DNA from: Oscillospiraceae bacterium
GTDB taxonomy: Bacteria; Bacillota; Clostridia; Oscillospirales; Oscillospiraceae
DNA: 64,000 bases
Assembly (NCBI GenBank): GCA_017538965.1
Contig: JAFYHU010000005.1
Coordinates: 1-64,000 of the forward strand
Direction: 5' to 3'
The stretch's first letter is position 1; each line of letters begins with the position of its first letter. The notes below the pieces were generated by a model. That model was not told where the DNA came from and did no database searches. It saw nothing but the letters and a program-made list of their open reading frames with translations. Shown here one piece after another: positions 51,289-59,977 of this stretch. Made by a program: the position numbers and the translations under genes.

Positions 51289-52430
51289 AGCGCCTGTTTC
51301 TTCTTTTCTTCTTTCTGGCAGTCTTTCTGACAGGCTGCGGATTCTTTGACGAGACCTATGTTGTGGAGTCAGACTATCCTCTGCCTGACAGAAAGGAAAG
51401 CAGCAAAGAGGATACCGTCGCCGTTACCGGCCTTGCCGACCTTCGGGAAGCGATCCGCAACACCGTCGCGGAAGGCGCATCGGAGAGGACAATTCTGTTC
51501 GATCTGGCTTATCCCGGCAACCCCATGGAAGATCTCGCATCCGCATGCTGGCAGGTCAGAACCGAAGACGCACTCTGCGCATACTGTGTGGAAAACATCG
51601 CCTATGAGACAAGGCAGATCGTTTCGTATACGGAAGCAAAGCTGAACGTGTCCTACAGCTCGGGGGCACTCCCGGTGGATGAAATCATCAAGATGCCCTA
51701 CGCCACGGACCTGGATGACAGAATCGCAGAGGCGATCAGTTCAGGAAGAAGCCGTCTTGCGATATTGATCAACCGTTCGGTTCTGACTTCCGAGAACATG
51801 GCATCGAGATTCTCCGAGGTCTATCGCAGCAACCCGGGACTGGCGCCGGAGGAACCGCATGTTTCGGTCAGCCTTTTTTCGGGAGGCGGCGGCACGCAGC
51901 GGCTATATGAGATTTCGCTGCGGAGCGACCTGACGGAAAAAGAGTTTCAGCGGCGCAAGGAAGAATTGGATGCTGTGGTTTTCCCGCCGGAAGACGATTT
52001 GGACGAGTATACCATCGCCCTTGATGCTTTTGAACAGCTGGCTGAATGCTGCAATCCGGAGGGACCGAATACCGTTTATGCCGCGCTGATCGAACAATGC
52101 GCATCACCGGAAGGAATTACGCTGGGCTATGTGGAGCTATGCCGCAAAGGCGGGCTGGAATGCATCGTTGTTGACGGGCAGAAGGACTGGGAGGATCATT
52201 GCTGGAACATCGTCAAAGTAAACGGACAGAACTATCATGTCGATGTATTCGCCGGGATGGAGGAAGGCTTTCTGAAATCTGATGCGGATTTCTGGGGAGT
52301 CTATCGCTGGACGGTAGATGAGTATCCGAAGTGCGAATCTGACTATCTGCCTTACGAAGAAGAAGCAGCAGAAGATACGGAAAATGAAGAAGAACCGGAA
52401 GAAGAGCTCCTAACCGAGGAAGACGAATAG
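51285..52430 (+). CDS. Transglutaminase-like lipoprotein, catalytic Cys lost
   Basis: A 381-residue protein with a lipobox (LTGC). The C-terminal part, GITLGYVELCRKGGLECIVV then DHCWNIVKVNGQNYHVDVFA, follows the bacterial transglutaminase-core pattern G-V-C-x-G-Y ... HxWN ... HVDV. The nucleophile Cys is replaced by Thr (GITLGY), while His and Asp remain, so it is probably inactive. The tail is Glu-rich. Start overlaps parC (ATGA). Its link with a topoisomerase operon may be incidental. Confidence 0.72.
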   Translation: MKRLFLLFFFLAVFLTGCGFFDETYVVESDYPLPDRKESSKEDTVAVTGLADLREAIRNTVAEGASERTILFDLAYPGNPMEDLASACWQVRTEDALCAYCVENIAYETRQIVSYTEAKLNVSYSSGALPVDEIIKMPYATDLDDRIAEAISSGRSRLAILINRSVLTSENMASRFSEVYRSNPGLAPEEPHVSVSLFSGGGGTQRLYEISLRSDLTEKEFQRRKEELDAVVFPPEDDLDEYTIALDAFEQLAECCNPEGPNTVYAALIEQCASPEGITLGYVELCRKGGLECIVVDGQKDWEDHCWNIVKVNGQNYHVDVFAGMEEGFLKSDADFWGVYRWTVDEYPKCESDYLPYEEEAAEDTENEEEPEEELLTEEDE

Positions 52431-52445
52431 GAAAGACGCAAAAAT

Positions 52446-52471
52446 ACCGGCCTTTCGGCCGGTGTTTTTTT
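52446..52471. terminator. Bidirectional terminator
   Basis: ACCGGCC-TTTC-GGCCGGT followed by GTTTTTTT on the forward strand and ATTTTTG on the reverse, between the lipoprotein gene and the tRNAs. Confidence 0.9.
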
Positions 52472-52555
52472 GGTGCGCCTGAAGGGACTCGAACCCACAC
52501 ACATTTCTGTACGAGAACCTAAATCTCGCATGTCTACCAATTCCATCACAGGCGC
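52471..52555 (-). tRNA. tRNA-Leu (anticodon UAG)
   Basis: Reverse-strand cloverleaf of 85 nt: acceptor GCGCCTG/CAGGCGC, D-loop with GGTAGA, anticodon stem CGAGA/TCTCG around TTTAGGT (anticodon TAG), a class II variable arm (TACAGAAATGTG) and GGTTCGAGTC T-loop. Encoded CCA at the 3' end (52471-52473). Confidence 0.93.
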
Positions 52556-52558
52556 ATA

Positions 52559-52587
52559 TGAAAAACCCTGCTGCAGCGGCAGCAGGG
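52559..52587 (-). terminator. Terminator between tRNA-Gly and tRNA-Leu
   Basis: Perfect stem CCCTGCTGC / GCAGCAGGG with a 4-nt loop and TTTTT on the reverse strand. It would end tRNA-Gly transcription before tRNA-Leu, unless partial read-through occurs. Confidence 0.75.
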
Positions 52588-52589
52588 AA

Positions 52590-52665
52590 TGGAGCGGGCA
52601 ACGAGGCTCGAACTCGCTACCTCCACCTTGGCAAGGTGGCGCTCTACCGGATGAGCTATGCCCGC
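52590..52665 (-). tRNA. tRNA-Gly (anticodon GCC)
   Basis: Reverse-strand cloverleaf of 76 nt: acceptor GCGGGCA/TGCCCGC, anticodon arm CCACC-TTGCCAA-GGTGG (anticodon GCC) and GTTCGAGCC T-loop. CCA encoded. Confidence 0.95.
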
Positions 52666-52739
52666 GTCAGTGGTTGCTATTTTACCACAAAAAACAGCAT
52701 TGTCAAGTGTTTTCAAAGCTCTTTTTGCAGCGGACATAC

Positions 52740-52768
52740 TTGCGCGGACGGGGAAAATGAAGTATACT
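52740..52768 (+). promoter_or_regulatory. deoC-tgt promoter
   Basis: TTGCGC, 17 bp, TATACT, 29 nt before ATG 52798. Confidence 0.6.
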
Positions 52769-52797
52769 CCAATTATCCAAGAGGAAGGGGAGAGAAT

Positions 52798-53463
52798 ATG
52801 GATATTCATGAGATTCTGAAAACCTGTGACCATACCCTGCTGAGAGTGGACGCCTCGTCGGCCGAGATCATGCAGTTATGCGATCAGGCGATTCAATACG
52901 GATGTGCAAGCGTCTGCATTCCGCCCTGCCATGTGGCGGGAGCCAAACGCTATGTCGGCGACCGGCTGAAAATCTGCACGGTGATCGGATTCCCGAACGG
53001 CTACTGCACCACAGCCGTCAAAGCCTTTGAGACCGCAGACGCCATCCGGAACGGTGCGGATGAAGTGGACATGGTCATCAATCTGTCCATGGTCAAGGAC
53101 CGGTGCTGGGACCTCGTTAAAGCCGATATTCTGGCGGTTCGCAGAGCCAGCGAAGGAAAGATCCTGAAAGTAATCATCGAATGCTGCCTGCTGACAGAAG
53201 AGGAAAAGATCAAGCTCTGTGAGATCGTCACAGCCTGTCATGCGGACTTCATCAAGACATCCACAGGTTTTTCCAAGGGCGGCGCAACCCGCGAGGATGT
53301 CAGGCTGATGCGCGAGCACTGCCCGACAGCGGTAAAAGTCAAGGCAGCAGGCGGGATTTCCAGTCTTCAGGATGCGGAAGACTTCCTGGCGCTCGGAGCA
53401 GAGCGTCTCGGCACCAGCAGAATTGTCAAGCTCGCGATGGAACTGGATAAGGCATCTGAATGA
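52798..53463 (+). CDS. deoC: Deoxyribose-phosphate aldolase
   Basis: A 221-residue class I aldolase: EVDMVINLSMVK (Asp91), Schiff-base Lys153 in FIKTSTGF and KAAGGI (Lys near 182). It cleaves 2-deoxyribose 5-phosphate to glyceraldehyde 3-phosphate and acetaldehyde. ATG 52798 follows AAGGGGAG. Overlaps tgt by 4 nt, an unusual pairing. Confidence 0.93.
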   Translation: MDIHEILKTCDHTLLRVDASSAEIMQLCDQAIQYGCASVCIPPCHVAGAKRYVGDRLKICTVIGFPNGYCTTAVKAFETADAIRNGADEVDMVINLSMVKDRCWDLVKADILAVRRASEGKILKVIIECCLLTEEEKIKLCEIVTACHADFIKTSTGFSKGGATREDVRLMREHCPTAVKVKAAGGISSLQDAEDFLALGAERLGTSRIVKLAMELDKASE

Positions 53464-54596
53464 CGCAATTTCAACTGCTGAAAACAGAAGGAAAAGCGCG
53501 CAGAGGAATTCTCCGGACTGCGCACGGCGATATTCAGACTCCGGTGTTCATGAATGTCGCAACACAGGCGGCGATCAAGGGTGCGCTTTCTTCGGAGGAT
53601 CTGCAGCAGCTTCAATGCCAGGTTGTCCTCTCCAACACCTATCATCTGCACGTGCGTCCCGGAGATGAACTGATCCGTGAACTCGGCGGTCTGCACCGCT
53701 TCATGCGCTGGGACGGGCCGATTCTGACGGACAGCGGCGGATTTCAGGTTTTTTCTCTGGCAGGACTGCGAAAAATTCGGGAAGAAGGCGTTCGCTTTCA
53801 CTCGCATGTCGACGGTCGTCTGCTTTTCATGGGGCCGGAAGAGAGCATGCGAATTCAGGCGAATCTCGGTTCGGATATTGCCATGGCATTTGACGAATGC
53901 GTCAAGATTCCTTCACCCAGAAAATACGTAGAGGAATCCGCCGAGAGAACCGTGCGCTGGCTTGAGCGCTGCAAGGCAAGCTGGCAGCGGTTTCTGCAGG
54001 AGGAAGGGGCCGTCAATCCCGGGCAGATGCTTTTCGGGATCAATCAGGGGGCTGTTTTTCCGGATATTCGCCGCGAAAATATGAAGCGAATCGCCGAACT
54101 GGACCTTCCGGGATATGCTATCGGCGGGCTTGCCGTCGGAGAAAGCCACCAGGAGATGTACGACACCATCGAAGTCGTCGAAGAATGGATGCCTGCGGAC
54201 AAACCGCGTTATCTGATGGGGGTCGGCACTCCGTCCAACATCATCGAATCGGTTGCGAGAGGCGTTGATTTCTTTGATTGCGTAATGCCAGCGAGAAACG
54301 GCAGGCATGGGCATCTGTTTACAAAAAAGGGCATCCTGAATATCAAGAATGAAAAATACGCGCGGGACGAGGGACCGATCGACCCGAGCTGCAACTGCCC
54401 GGTTTGCAGGCAGTATTCCAGGGCCTATCTCAGGCATCTGGTCAAGGCAGAGGAAATGCTTGCCATGCGCCTGGCGGTTACTCATAATCTGTTCTTCTAC
54501 AACAACATGATGCAGGAGATTCGGGACAGTCTTGACAGAGATTGTTTTGAGGAATACAGAAGAGAGCATTCAAAAATCTTTGATGAGCGAATATAA
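53460..54596 (+). CDS. tgt: Queuine tRNA-ribosyltransferase
   Basis: A 378-residue enzyme with LTDSGGFQVFSL (catalytic Asp), a second catalytic Asp in DCVMPARNGRHG and zinc ligands CNCPVC ... H at the C-terminus. It swaps guanine for preQ1 at position 34 of tRNAs with GUN anticodons. Upstream ATGA overlaps deoC. Followed by yajC, as in many bacteria. Confidence 0.95.
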   Translation: MTQFQLLKTEGKARRGILRTAHGDIQTPVFMNVATQAAIKGALSSEDLQQLQCQVVLSNTYHLHVRPGDELIRELGGLHRFMRWDGPILTDSGGFQVFSLAGLRKIREEGVRFHSHVDGRLLFMGPEESMRIQANLGSDIAMAFDECVKIPSPRKYVEESAERTVRWLERCKASWQRFLQEEGAVNPGQMLFGINQGAVFPDIRRENMKRIAELDLPGYAIGGLAVGESHQEMYDTIEVVEEWMPADKPRYLMGVGTPSNIIESVARGVDFFDCVMPARNGRHGHLFTKKGILNIKNEKYARDEGPIDPSCNCPVCRQYSRAYLRHLVKAEEMLAMRLAVTHNLFFYNNMMQEIRDSLDRDCFEEYRREHSKIFDERI

Positions 54597-54600
54597 GCGC

Positions 54601-54629
54601 TTGCAAAGAAGACAAATGCATTGTATAAT
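54601..54629 (+). promoter_or_regulatory. yajC promoter
   Basis: TTGCAA, 17 bp, TATAAT, 30 nt before ATG 54659. Confidence 0.8.
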
Positions 54630-54658
54630 ACATGCGATTTCTTTGGGGAGGTAACAAT

Positions 54659-54997
54659 ATGAACCCGATTTTAACTGCAGAAGCAGGTGCTGCTGGCGGC
54701 GGGATGTCTATGATCCTTATGCTGGTCGCGATGTTTGCGATTTTCTATTTTCTGATCATCAGACCCGAAAATAAAAAGAAAAAGAAAACGGAAGAGATGC
54801 GAAGCGCGCTTTCTCTCGGCGACGGCATTACCACGATCGGCGGAATCACGGGAAAAATCGTACAGATTACGGAAGATACCGTCACCTTCGAGACCGGGGA
54901 AGACCGTGTTCGGCTTCAGGTCAAGAAGTGGGCCATTTCCACGACCGATAAAATCGAAGCTGCCGAGGCATCGGAAGCAGCCAAAAAGAAAAGATAA
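54659..54997 (+). CDS. yajC: YajC preprotein translocase subunit
   Basis: A 112-residue protein with one membrane helix (MSMILMLVAMFAIFYFLIIRP), the RPxxKxxK motif and a cytoplasmic domain with LGDGITTIGGITGKI. It belongs to the SecDF-YajC complex. GGGGAGG lies 7 nt upstream. Normal length. Confidence 0.92.
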   Translation: MNPILTAEAGAAGGGMSMILMLVAMFAIFYFLIIRPENKKKKKTEEMRSALSLGDGITTIGGITGKIVQITEDTVTFETGEDRVRLQVKKWAISTTDKIEAAEASEAAKKKR

Positions 54998-55015
54998 GAA
55001 AACATCATTCCTGAT

Positions 55016-55042
55016 ACAGCGCCGTTTGGCGCTGTATTTTTT
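55016..55042 (+). terminator. yajC terminator
   Basis: ACAGCGCC-GTTT-GGCGCTGT followed by ATTTTTT. Confidence 0.88.
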
Positions 55043-55210
55043 ACCAATAAACGGTTAACATAATGCCGATTTTTCTGTAAGCAACAAGATGTTGTATATA
55101 ACAGGTATACAGGAATCAATATATATGTCAAAACGGATAAAATATCTCTCAAATCGACAATTAATAGAAACAATCAATTTACATAATAATGGCTTTTCGC
55201 AAGAAAAGAC

Positions 55211-55239
55211 TTGAAAAATACTTGAATTTGTAATATATT
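55211..55239 (+). promoter_or_regulatory. Promoter of the Xer recombinase gene
   Basis: TTGAAA, 17 bp, TATATT, 48 nt before ATG 55288. The rest of the 54998-55287 gap is AT-rich and holds no gene. Confidence 0.65.
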
Positions 55240-55287
55240 GTTGCTGTATCACCACTAAGGATTACCTGAAGATCGAAGGAAAAAAGC

Positions 55288-56172
55288 ATGGCGCACACAG
55301 GAAAACATCTGGACCTGTTTCAAAATTATCTGGTTCAGGAAAAAAACGTCTCTGAGAACACTCTCAGTTCCTATATGCGGGATCTTCGTCAACTGGAAGA
55401 ACATTTTTCAGGAACAGATCTTGCCGATCTGACGGAATCGGATCTGCAGAATTATCTTGCGCATCTTTCAGAAAGCGGAAAATCCAAAGCCACCATTGCC
55501 AGGAATATTGCATCATGGAAGAGTTTTTATACATTCCTGACAGAGAACGGGATTCTTGAAGAAAACCCGGCAAAAACGCTTTCCGCCGGAAAGAGCGAGC
55601 ATAAGATTCCTGAGATTTTAACGAACAGGGAAGTGGAAACCCTTCTTCAGCAGCCGAAAACATCAGACAAAAAAGGGCTTCGGGATAAAGCCATGCTGCA
55701 TCTGATGTATGCGACAGGGATTCGGGTCAGCGAATTGATTGCGCTGAACGTCACGGATGTGATGATTCCGTCGTGCAGCATTCGCTGTTACAGCAAGAAA
55801 AGAGAACGATTTATTCCGATGTATCCGTATGCGATGACGATTCTCCGAGACTATTTGGAGCATGTCCGCCCGACGATGATTTCGTCCGACCAAGAAGAGG
55901 CTCTGTTCGTCAATGTCAGCGGAGAGCGCATGTCAAGACAGGGTTTCTGGAAGATCGTAAAGCACTATCAACAGACTGCGGAAATAAAAAAAGACATTAC
56001 GCCGCATATGCTGCGCCATTCTTTTGCCGCACATCTTCTGGAAAACGGCGCGGATTTGCGTTCGGTACAGAAAATGCTCGGACACTCGGACATCTCATCT
56101 ACGATGTTCTATACCCAATTGGTGCCCAACTCGTTAAGAGACGTTTATCAACATTCCCATCCGGGAGCATGA
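55288..56172 (+). CDS. xerD: Tyrosine recombinase, XerD type
   Basis: A 294-residue recombinase. N-terminal SAM-like domain (NTLSSYMRDLRQLEEHF), catalytic domain with TGIRVSELI (Arg), HMLRHSFAAHLLE (HxxR), LGHSDISSTMFYTQL (His, Tyr nucleophile). Length and end fit XerD. With the second Xer gene at 62124-63113, it should resolve chromosome dimers at dif. Followed by a terminator and ruvC. Confidence 0.87.
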   Translation: MAHTGKHLDLFQNYLVQEKNVSENTLSSYMRDLRQLEEHFSGTDLADLTESDLQNYLAHLSESGKSKATIARNIASWKSFYTFLTENGILEENPAKTLSAGKSEHKIPEILTNREVETLLQQPKTSDKKGLRDKAMLHLMYATGIRVSELIALNVTDVMIPSCSIRCYSKKRERFIPMYPYAMTILRDYLEHVRPTMISSDQEEALFVNVSGERMSRQGFWKIVKHYQQTAEIKKDITPHMLRHSFAAHLLENGADLRSVQKMLGHSDISSTMFYTQLVPNSLRDVYQHSHPGA

Positions 56173-56202
56173 AAACCGGCATATCTGCCGGTTTTCTTTT
56201 TT
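56172..56202 (+). terminator. Terminator after xerD
   Basis: AAAACCGGCA-TATC-TGCCGGTTTT followed by CTTTTTTCTT. Confidence 0.88.
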
Positions 56203-56251
56203 CTTGCGTACACTTCCGAAATATGCTAAAATCCATTCGGGATGTGATGAA

Positions 56252-56767
56252 ATGCGTGTTTTGGGAATTGATCCCGGGATTGCAACAATCGGTTTCAGTG
56301 TTCTGAATTATGAAAACAATCGATTTCTGCTGGAGCGCTGCGGGGTAATCACCACGCCGGCGCACACCAGCCTGGCGTCGCGGCTGAATCGGATTTACGA
56401 GGATACCGGAGAACTGCTCCGGCTTTTCACACCGGATGCTGTCTCGATTGAAGAACTCTTTTTCAACACCAACATCACGACCGGAATTGCGGTTGCGCAC
56501 GGGCGCGGAGCCATTCTGCTCGCGTGCGAGCGTGCCGGGATCGAGATTTATGAATACACGCCCATGCAGGTGAAGCAGGCGGTGACCGGATACGGAAAAG
56601 CGGAGAAACGGCAGGTCATGGATATGGTAAAGCGGATCTGCGGTCTGAAAGACGTACCGAAACCGGATGACGCCGCCGACGCCGTCGCGCTGGCCATCTG
56701 TCACGCCAGAAGCGCCGGCTCACTGCTGGCAAGTAAGGGAGATCAAAATCCATGTTCTACTATCTGA
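56252..56767 (+). CDS. ruvC: RuvC Holliday-junction resolvase
   Basis: A 171-residue endonuclease: GIDPG (Asp7), VSIEELFFN (catalytic Glu), and a C-terminal DDAADAVALAICHA that carries the last acidic residues. It cuts Holliday junctions held by RuvAB. Start ATG 56252, with only a weak purine tract upstream. Overlaps ruvA by 16 nt. Confidence 0.93.
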   Translation: MRVLGIDPGIATIGFSVLNYENNRFLLERCGVITTPAHTSLASRLNRIYEDTGELLRLFTPDAVSIEELFFNTNITTGIAVAHGRGAILLACERAGIEIYEYTPMQVKQAVTGYGKAEKRQVMDMVKRICGLKDVPKPDDAADAVALAICHARSAGSLLASKGDQNPCSTI

Positions 56768-57357
56768 ACGGAATTGTACAGGAAACCGGACCGAACAGCG
56801 TGGTGATTGATGTCGGCGGCATCGGTTTTTTCGTAAACAGTTCACTGAAAACCATCTCCGAACTGAAACGCGGGCAAGAAGCCAGACTCTATATTTCGGA
56901 ATCCATCGGGGAGAGCAATTTTGACCTGTACGGATTTTCCGATCTGCAGGAGAAACACTTTTTTGAACTTCTGATCGGTATTTCCGGCGTCGGACCAAAG
57001 GCAGCGATCTCTTTGCTTTCCACTGTAAATACGGATACGCTGATCATGGCCGTATACAACGAAGACCTGAAAACCCTGACCGCAGCGCCAAACATCGGCA
57101 GAAAGATCGCACAGAGGATCGTTCTGGAGCTGAAAGAAAAACTGGGCGGGGAAATGCCCGCATTCGCAGCGTCTGCAGGGGAAACGGTATCGGTCAGAGC
57201 AGGCAGCGAAGATAACAAGGCCCTTTCCGATGCACTCGCGGCGCTGACAGTGCTCGGATACAGCAGCGCGGAGATTTCTCCGATTCTGCGCAGCGGAAAC
57301 TGGACCGGGATGAGCTCAGATCAGATCATACGAGCCGTGCTCAAAAACATGGTTTAA
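56752..57357 (+). CDS. ruvA: RuvA Holliday-junction DNA helicase subunit
   Basis: A 201-residue DNA-binding subunit: N-terminal OB fold (MFYYLNGIVQETGPNSVVID), two HhH motifs (LIGISGVGPKAAISLL, APNIGRKIAQRIVLEL) and a C-terminal RuvB-contact domain (LTVLGYSSAEISPILR). Confidence 0.95.
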   Translation: MFYYLNGIVQETGPNSVVIDVGGIGFFVNSSLKTISELKRGQEARLYISESIGESNFDLYGFSDLQEKHFFELLIGISGVGPKAAISLLSTVNTDTLIMAVYNEDLKTLTAAPNIGRKIAQRIVLELKEKLGGEMPAFAASAGETVSVRAGSEDNKALSDALAALTVLGYSSAEISPILRSGNWTGMSSDQIIRAVLKNMV

Positions 57358-57381
57358 AACGAAGGGACAGGGTTTTATAAG

Positions 57382-58422
57382 ATGAGTATCAGCTTTTCCG
57401 AAGATCAGGAGCACGCTCAGATTACCACAGCGGCTGTCCTCCCGGAGGACAACAGCGAGGGATCGCTGCGTCCCAGAACGCTTCAGGAATATATCGGACA
57501 GGAAAAAGCCAAGGATAACCTGAAAATCTTTATCAACGCCGCAAAAATGAGAAACGAATCTCTGGATCACGTTCTTCTGCATGGACCTCCGGGGCTGGGC
57601 AAGACAACTCTCGCTGCCGTCATTGCTCATGAGATGAACGTCAATATGCGGATTACTTCCGGTCCGGCCATTGAAAAACCGGGCGATCTTGTCGCGCTGC
57701 TGACCAACCTTTCGGAAGGGGACATCCTTTTCGTCGATGAAATCCATCGGCTGAATCGCGCTTATGAAGAGATCCTGTACCCGGCCATGGAAGATTTTGC
57801 CATCGATATTATTCTCGGTAAGGGACCCTCAGCCAACTCGATTCATCTTGATCTACCGCGGTTTACCCTGATCGGCGCGACCACCAGATCCGGACAGCTG
57901 ACCGCACCGCTGAGGGACCGCTTTGGCGTTACTCTTCGGCTGGAACTGTATACGCCGGAAGAGCTGCAGAGAATCGTTGAACGATCGGCGCAAATCCTCC
58001 ATGTGGGGATCGTTCCGGAAGGATCCTATGAGATTGCTTCCCGCTCACGGGGAACACCAAGAGTTGCGAACAGGCTGCTGAGGCGCGTAAGGGATTACGC
58101 TCAGGTCAGGGCGGACGGCATCATCACCAAAGAGGTCGCCGACGCTGCTCTGCTCAGTATGGAGGTGGACCGCTGCGGACTGGATGCCATCGACCGTCGC
58201 ATGCTTCAAAGCATCATTGATTTCTATGGCGGAGGACCGGTCGGACTGGATACGCTGGCAGCAACCATCAACGAGGATGCCGTTACTTTGGAAGATGTAT
58301 ATGAGCCGTATCTGCTTCAGAATGGCTTTCTTACAAGAACACCGCGCGGACGCTGTGTTACACGCAAATCTTATGAGCATTTGGGACTGCTTTTCACAGG
58401 ACAGGAGCAGCTGGAGTTTTGA
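57382..58422 (+). CDS. ruvB: RuvB Holliday-junction branch-migration ATPase
   Basis: A 346-residue AAA+ motor: Walker [11 protein letters not shown] (67-76), Walker [11 protein letters not shown], sensor-1 GATTRSG and winged helix at the C-terminus ([14 protein letters not shown]). Completes the ruvCAB operon. Confidence 0.96.
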   Translation: MSISFSEDQEHAQITTAAVLPEDNSEGSLRPRTLQEYIGQEKAKDNLKIFINAAKMRNESLDHVLLHGPPGLGKTTLAAVIAHEMNVNMRITSGPAIEKPGDLVALLTNLSEGDILFVDEIHRLNRAYEEILYPAMEDFAIDIILGKGPSANSIHLDLPRFTLIGATTRSGQLTAPLRDRFGVTLRLELYTPEELQRIVERSAQILHVGIVPEGSYEIASRSRGTPRVANRLLRRVRDYAQVRADGIITKEVADAALLSMEVDRCGLDAIDRRMLQSIIDFYGGGPVGLDTLAATINEDAVTLEDVYEPYLLQNGFLTRTPRGRCVTRKSYEHLGLLFTGQEQLEF

Positions 58423-58464
58423 TCATTTTCCCAAAATAATGATGAACAAACTTTAAAAAATATA

Positions 58465-58492
58465 TTGACTTTGAATGAATGTGTTGTATAAT
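58465..58492 (+). promoter_or_regulatory. Promoter of the zinc-ribbon gene leader
   Basis: TTGACT, 16 bp, TATAAT. Transcription would begin near 58499, giving a leader of about 200 nt. Confidence 0.8.
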
Positions 58493-58498
58493 ACTTCT

Positions 58499-58699
58499 TG
58501 GGATTTTTGAGGGAGAATGCTGTTTCTGCCGAGAGAATTCCGTAATTGGATACCCTACACAGCATATGATCCTCTCAGCTAATCGATATTTGCCGTTCAG
58601 GAGATGCTGGCGCAGGCGTAGATTATCATTTGGGCGTTTTCAGTATCAACTGATCGCAAATATAGTCCACAGGACAACAGATTAAAGAGAGGATTCAAA
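58499..58699 (+). ncRNA. Long structured 5' leader with switchable anti-Shine-Dalgarno
   Basis: The leader has pairable arms: GAGGGA (58509-58514) with TCCTC (58570-58574), ATGCTGT (58517-58523) with ACAGCAT (58559-58565), and ATATTTGC (58586-58593) with GCAAATAT (58656-58663). ATCCTCTC (58569-58576) is also a perfect complement of GAGAGGAT (58687-58694), the ribosome binding site of the zinc-ribbon gene. The first stem and the ribosome-binding-site pairing exclude each other, as in cis-acting riboregulators. Confidence 0.55.
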
Positions 58700-58978
58700 A
58701 TGTACGAAGACAAAACATTGGTTTGCAAAGAGTGCGGGAAAGAATTTGTTTTTACTGCCGGTGAGCAGGAATTCTATGCTGAGCGCGGTTTCCAGAACGA
58801 GCCGCAGCGCTGCAAGGCCTGCCGTGACGCACGGAAGAATGCAGCCCGTGGTCCGCGTGAGTTCTTCACTGCTGTCTGCGCTGCTTGCGGAGGAGAGGCA
58901 AGAGTTCCTTTTGAGCCGAAGTCTGATCGCCCGGTTTACTGCAGCGAGTGCTTCGCAAGAATGAAAGAGCAGGCATAA
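58700..58978 (+). CDS. Zinc-ribbon protein (zf-trcl type)
   Basis: A 92-residue protein with two zinc-ribbon-like Cys4 sets: CKECGKEF with CKAC, then CAACGG with CSEC. The family is common in Clostridia, unknown function. ATG 58700 follows GAGAGGAT. It has a 200-nt leader and a terminator right after the stop, so it is a stand-alone unit. Confidence 0.83.
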   Translation: MYEDKTLVCKECGKEFVFTAGEQEFYAERGFQNEPQRCKACRDARKNAARGPREFFTAVCAACGGEARVPFEPKSDRPVYCSECFARMKEQA

Positions 58979-58992
58979 ACAAAAAAGCTTAC

Positions 58993-59020
58993 CGGGATGC
59001 AGAAATGCATCCCGTTTTTT
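58993..59020 (+). terminator. Terminator after the zinc-ribbon gene
   Basis: CGGGATGC-AGAAAT-GCATCCCG followed by TTTTTT. Confidence 0.9.
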
Positions 59021-59040
59021 ATGAAAGGATGGACTCTTCC

Positions 59041-59241
59041 ATGGAGATTACCCGCGATACCGTGATCGGTGAAATTGTAGAGAACTATCCGGAGGCTATG
59101 CCTGTTTTCCAGGAAATCGGTATGCACTGCATCGGGTGTGCAATGGCAAGCGGAGAAACGGTCGAACAGGCCTGTGCCGTACACGGCGTCGATCCCGATG
59201 AGTTTCTCGACTACCTGACCAAGTATCTGAAGACCGTCTGA
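59041..59241 (+). CDS. DUF1858-domain protein
   Basis: A 66-residue protein that matches the DUF1858/ScdA N-terminal pattern: TRDTVIGEIVENYPEAMPVF then IGMHCIGCAMASGET with a CxxC pair, likely a hybrid-cluster or thiol-linked helper. ATG 59041 is chosen: AAAGG is 11-12 nt upstream, whereas ATG 59029 abuts it. Confidence 0.8.
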   Translation: MEITRDTVIGEIVENYPEAMPVFQEIGMHCIGCAMASGETVEQACAVHGVDPDEFLDYLTKYLKTV

Positions 59242-59247
59242 TCAAAG

Positions 59248-59272
59248 GGACCGGGAAACCGGTCCTTTTTTA
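59248..59272 (+). terminator. Terminator after the DUF1858 gene
   Basis: GGACCGG-GAAA-CCGGTCC followed by TTTTTTA. Confidence 0.88.
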
Positions 59273-59284
59273 TAGGAGAACAAA

Positions 59285-59977
59285 ATGAACAGACGACTGG
59301 AATGTCTCTTACATCTGCTGCCAAAAGAAAGCCGCGGCATCATTGACGTAGGAACCGATCACGCGCAGATTCCGATCGCCCTGGCAGAAGAAGGATACGG
59401 CGGTAATATCCTTGCATCCGATATTGCTGAAGGACCTCTTCGTACTGCGCGCGCGGCGGCTTGTGAGCATCGGGTTGACGACAGGATTCGCTTCCTTTGC
59501 TGCGACGGATTGGATCTCTGTCCTTCGGACGCAATCGATACGATTCTGATTGCCGGAATGGGAGGGGATACCATCTGTGGCATTCTGGACCGGACAGAAT
59601 GGATTTTTAACGATGACTACTGTCTGGTGCTCCAGCCGATGACTCATGCGGAGGTTGTGCGATATTGGCTGGTGCACAATGGATTTCGGATAAAAAAGGA
59701 AGCAGTGATTGCAGAATCAGGACATGTATATCAGATGTTCTGCGCCGGGCTCGGTAAAAGCGAGCGGTATCTGGATGCGGATTACCTGACAGGAAGGATG
59801 GATTCTGATCGTGAAGGGGACGATCCTCACACGCTGCTGCTATGGGAAAGAGAACGCCTCATAAAAAAAAGAGACGGATTACGGAAAGCTTGCCTTGAGC
59901 AAAGTGGGGAAGCAAGGTTTTATGAAAATATACTGCTGGAGTTGGAGGAACGCTTAAAAAATGCCGACCGTGGGTGA
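59285..59977 (+). CDS. trmK: tRNA (adenine-22-N1)-methyltransferase
   Basis: A 230-residue class I SAM methyltransferase: IIDVGTDHAQIPIALAEEG (SAM loop), a following acidic strand, and IAGMGGDTI, all typical of TrmK, plus a helical C-terminal region. ATAGGAG lies just upstream. Overlaps the Nif3 gene by 17 nt, the common trmK-nif3 pairing. Confidence 0.9.
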   Translation: MNRRLECLLHLLPKESRGIIDVGTDHAQIPIALAEEGYGGNILASDIAEGPLRTARAAACEHRVDDRIRFLCCDGLDLCPSDAIDTILIAGMGGDTICGILDRTEWIFNDDYCLVLQPMTHAEVVRYWLVHNGFRIKKEAVIAESGHVYQMFCAGLGKSERYLDADYLTGRMDSDREGDDPHTLLLWERERLIKKRDGLRKACLEQSGEARFYENILLELEERLKNADRG

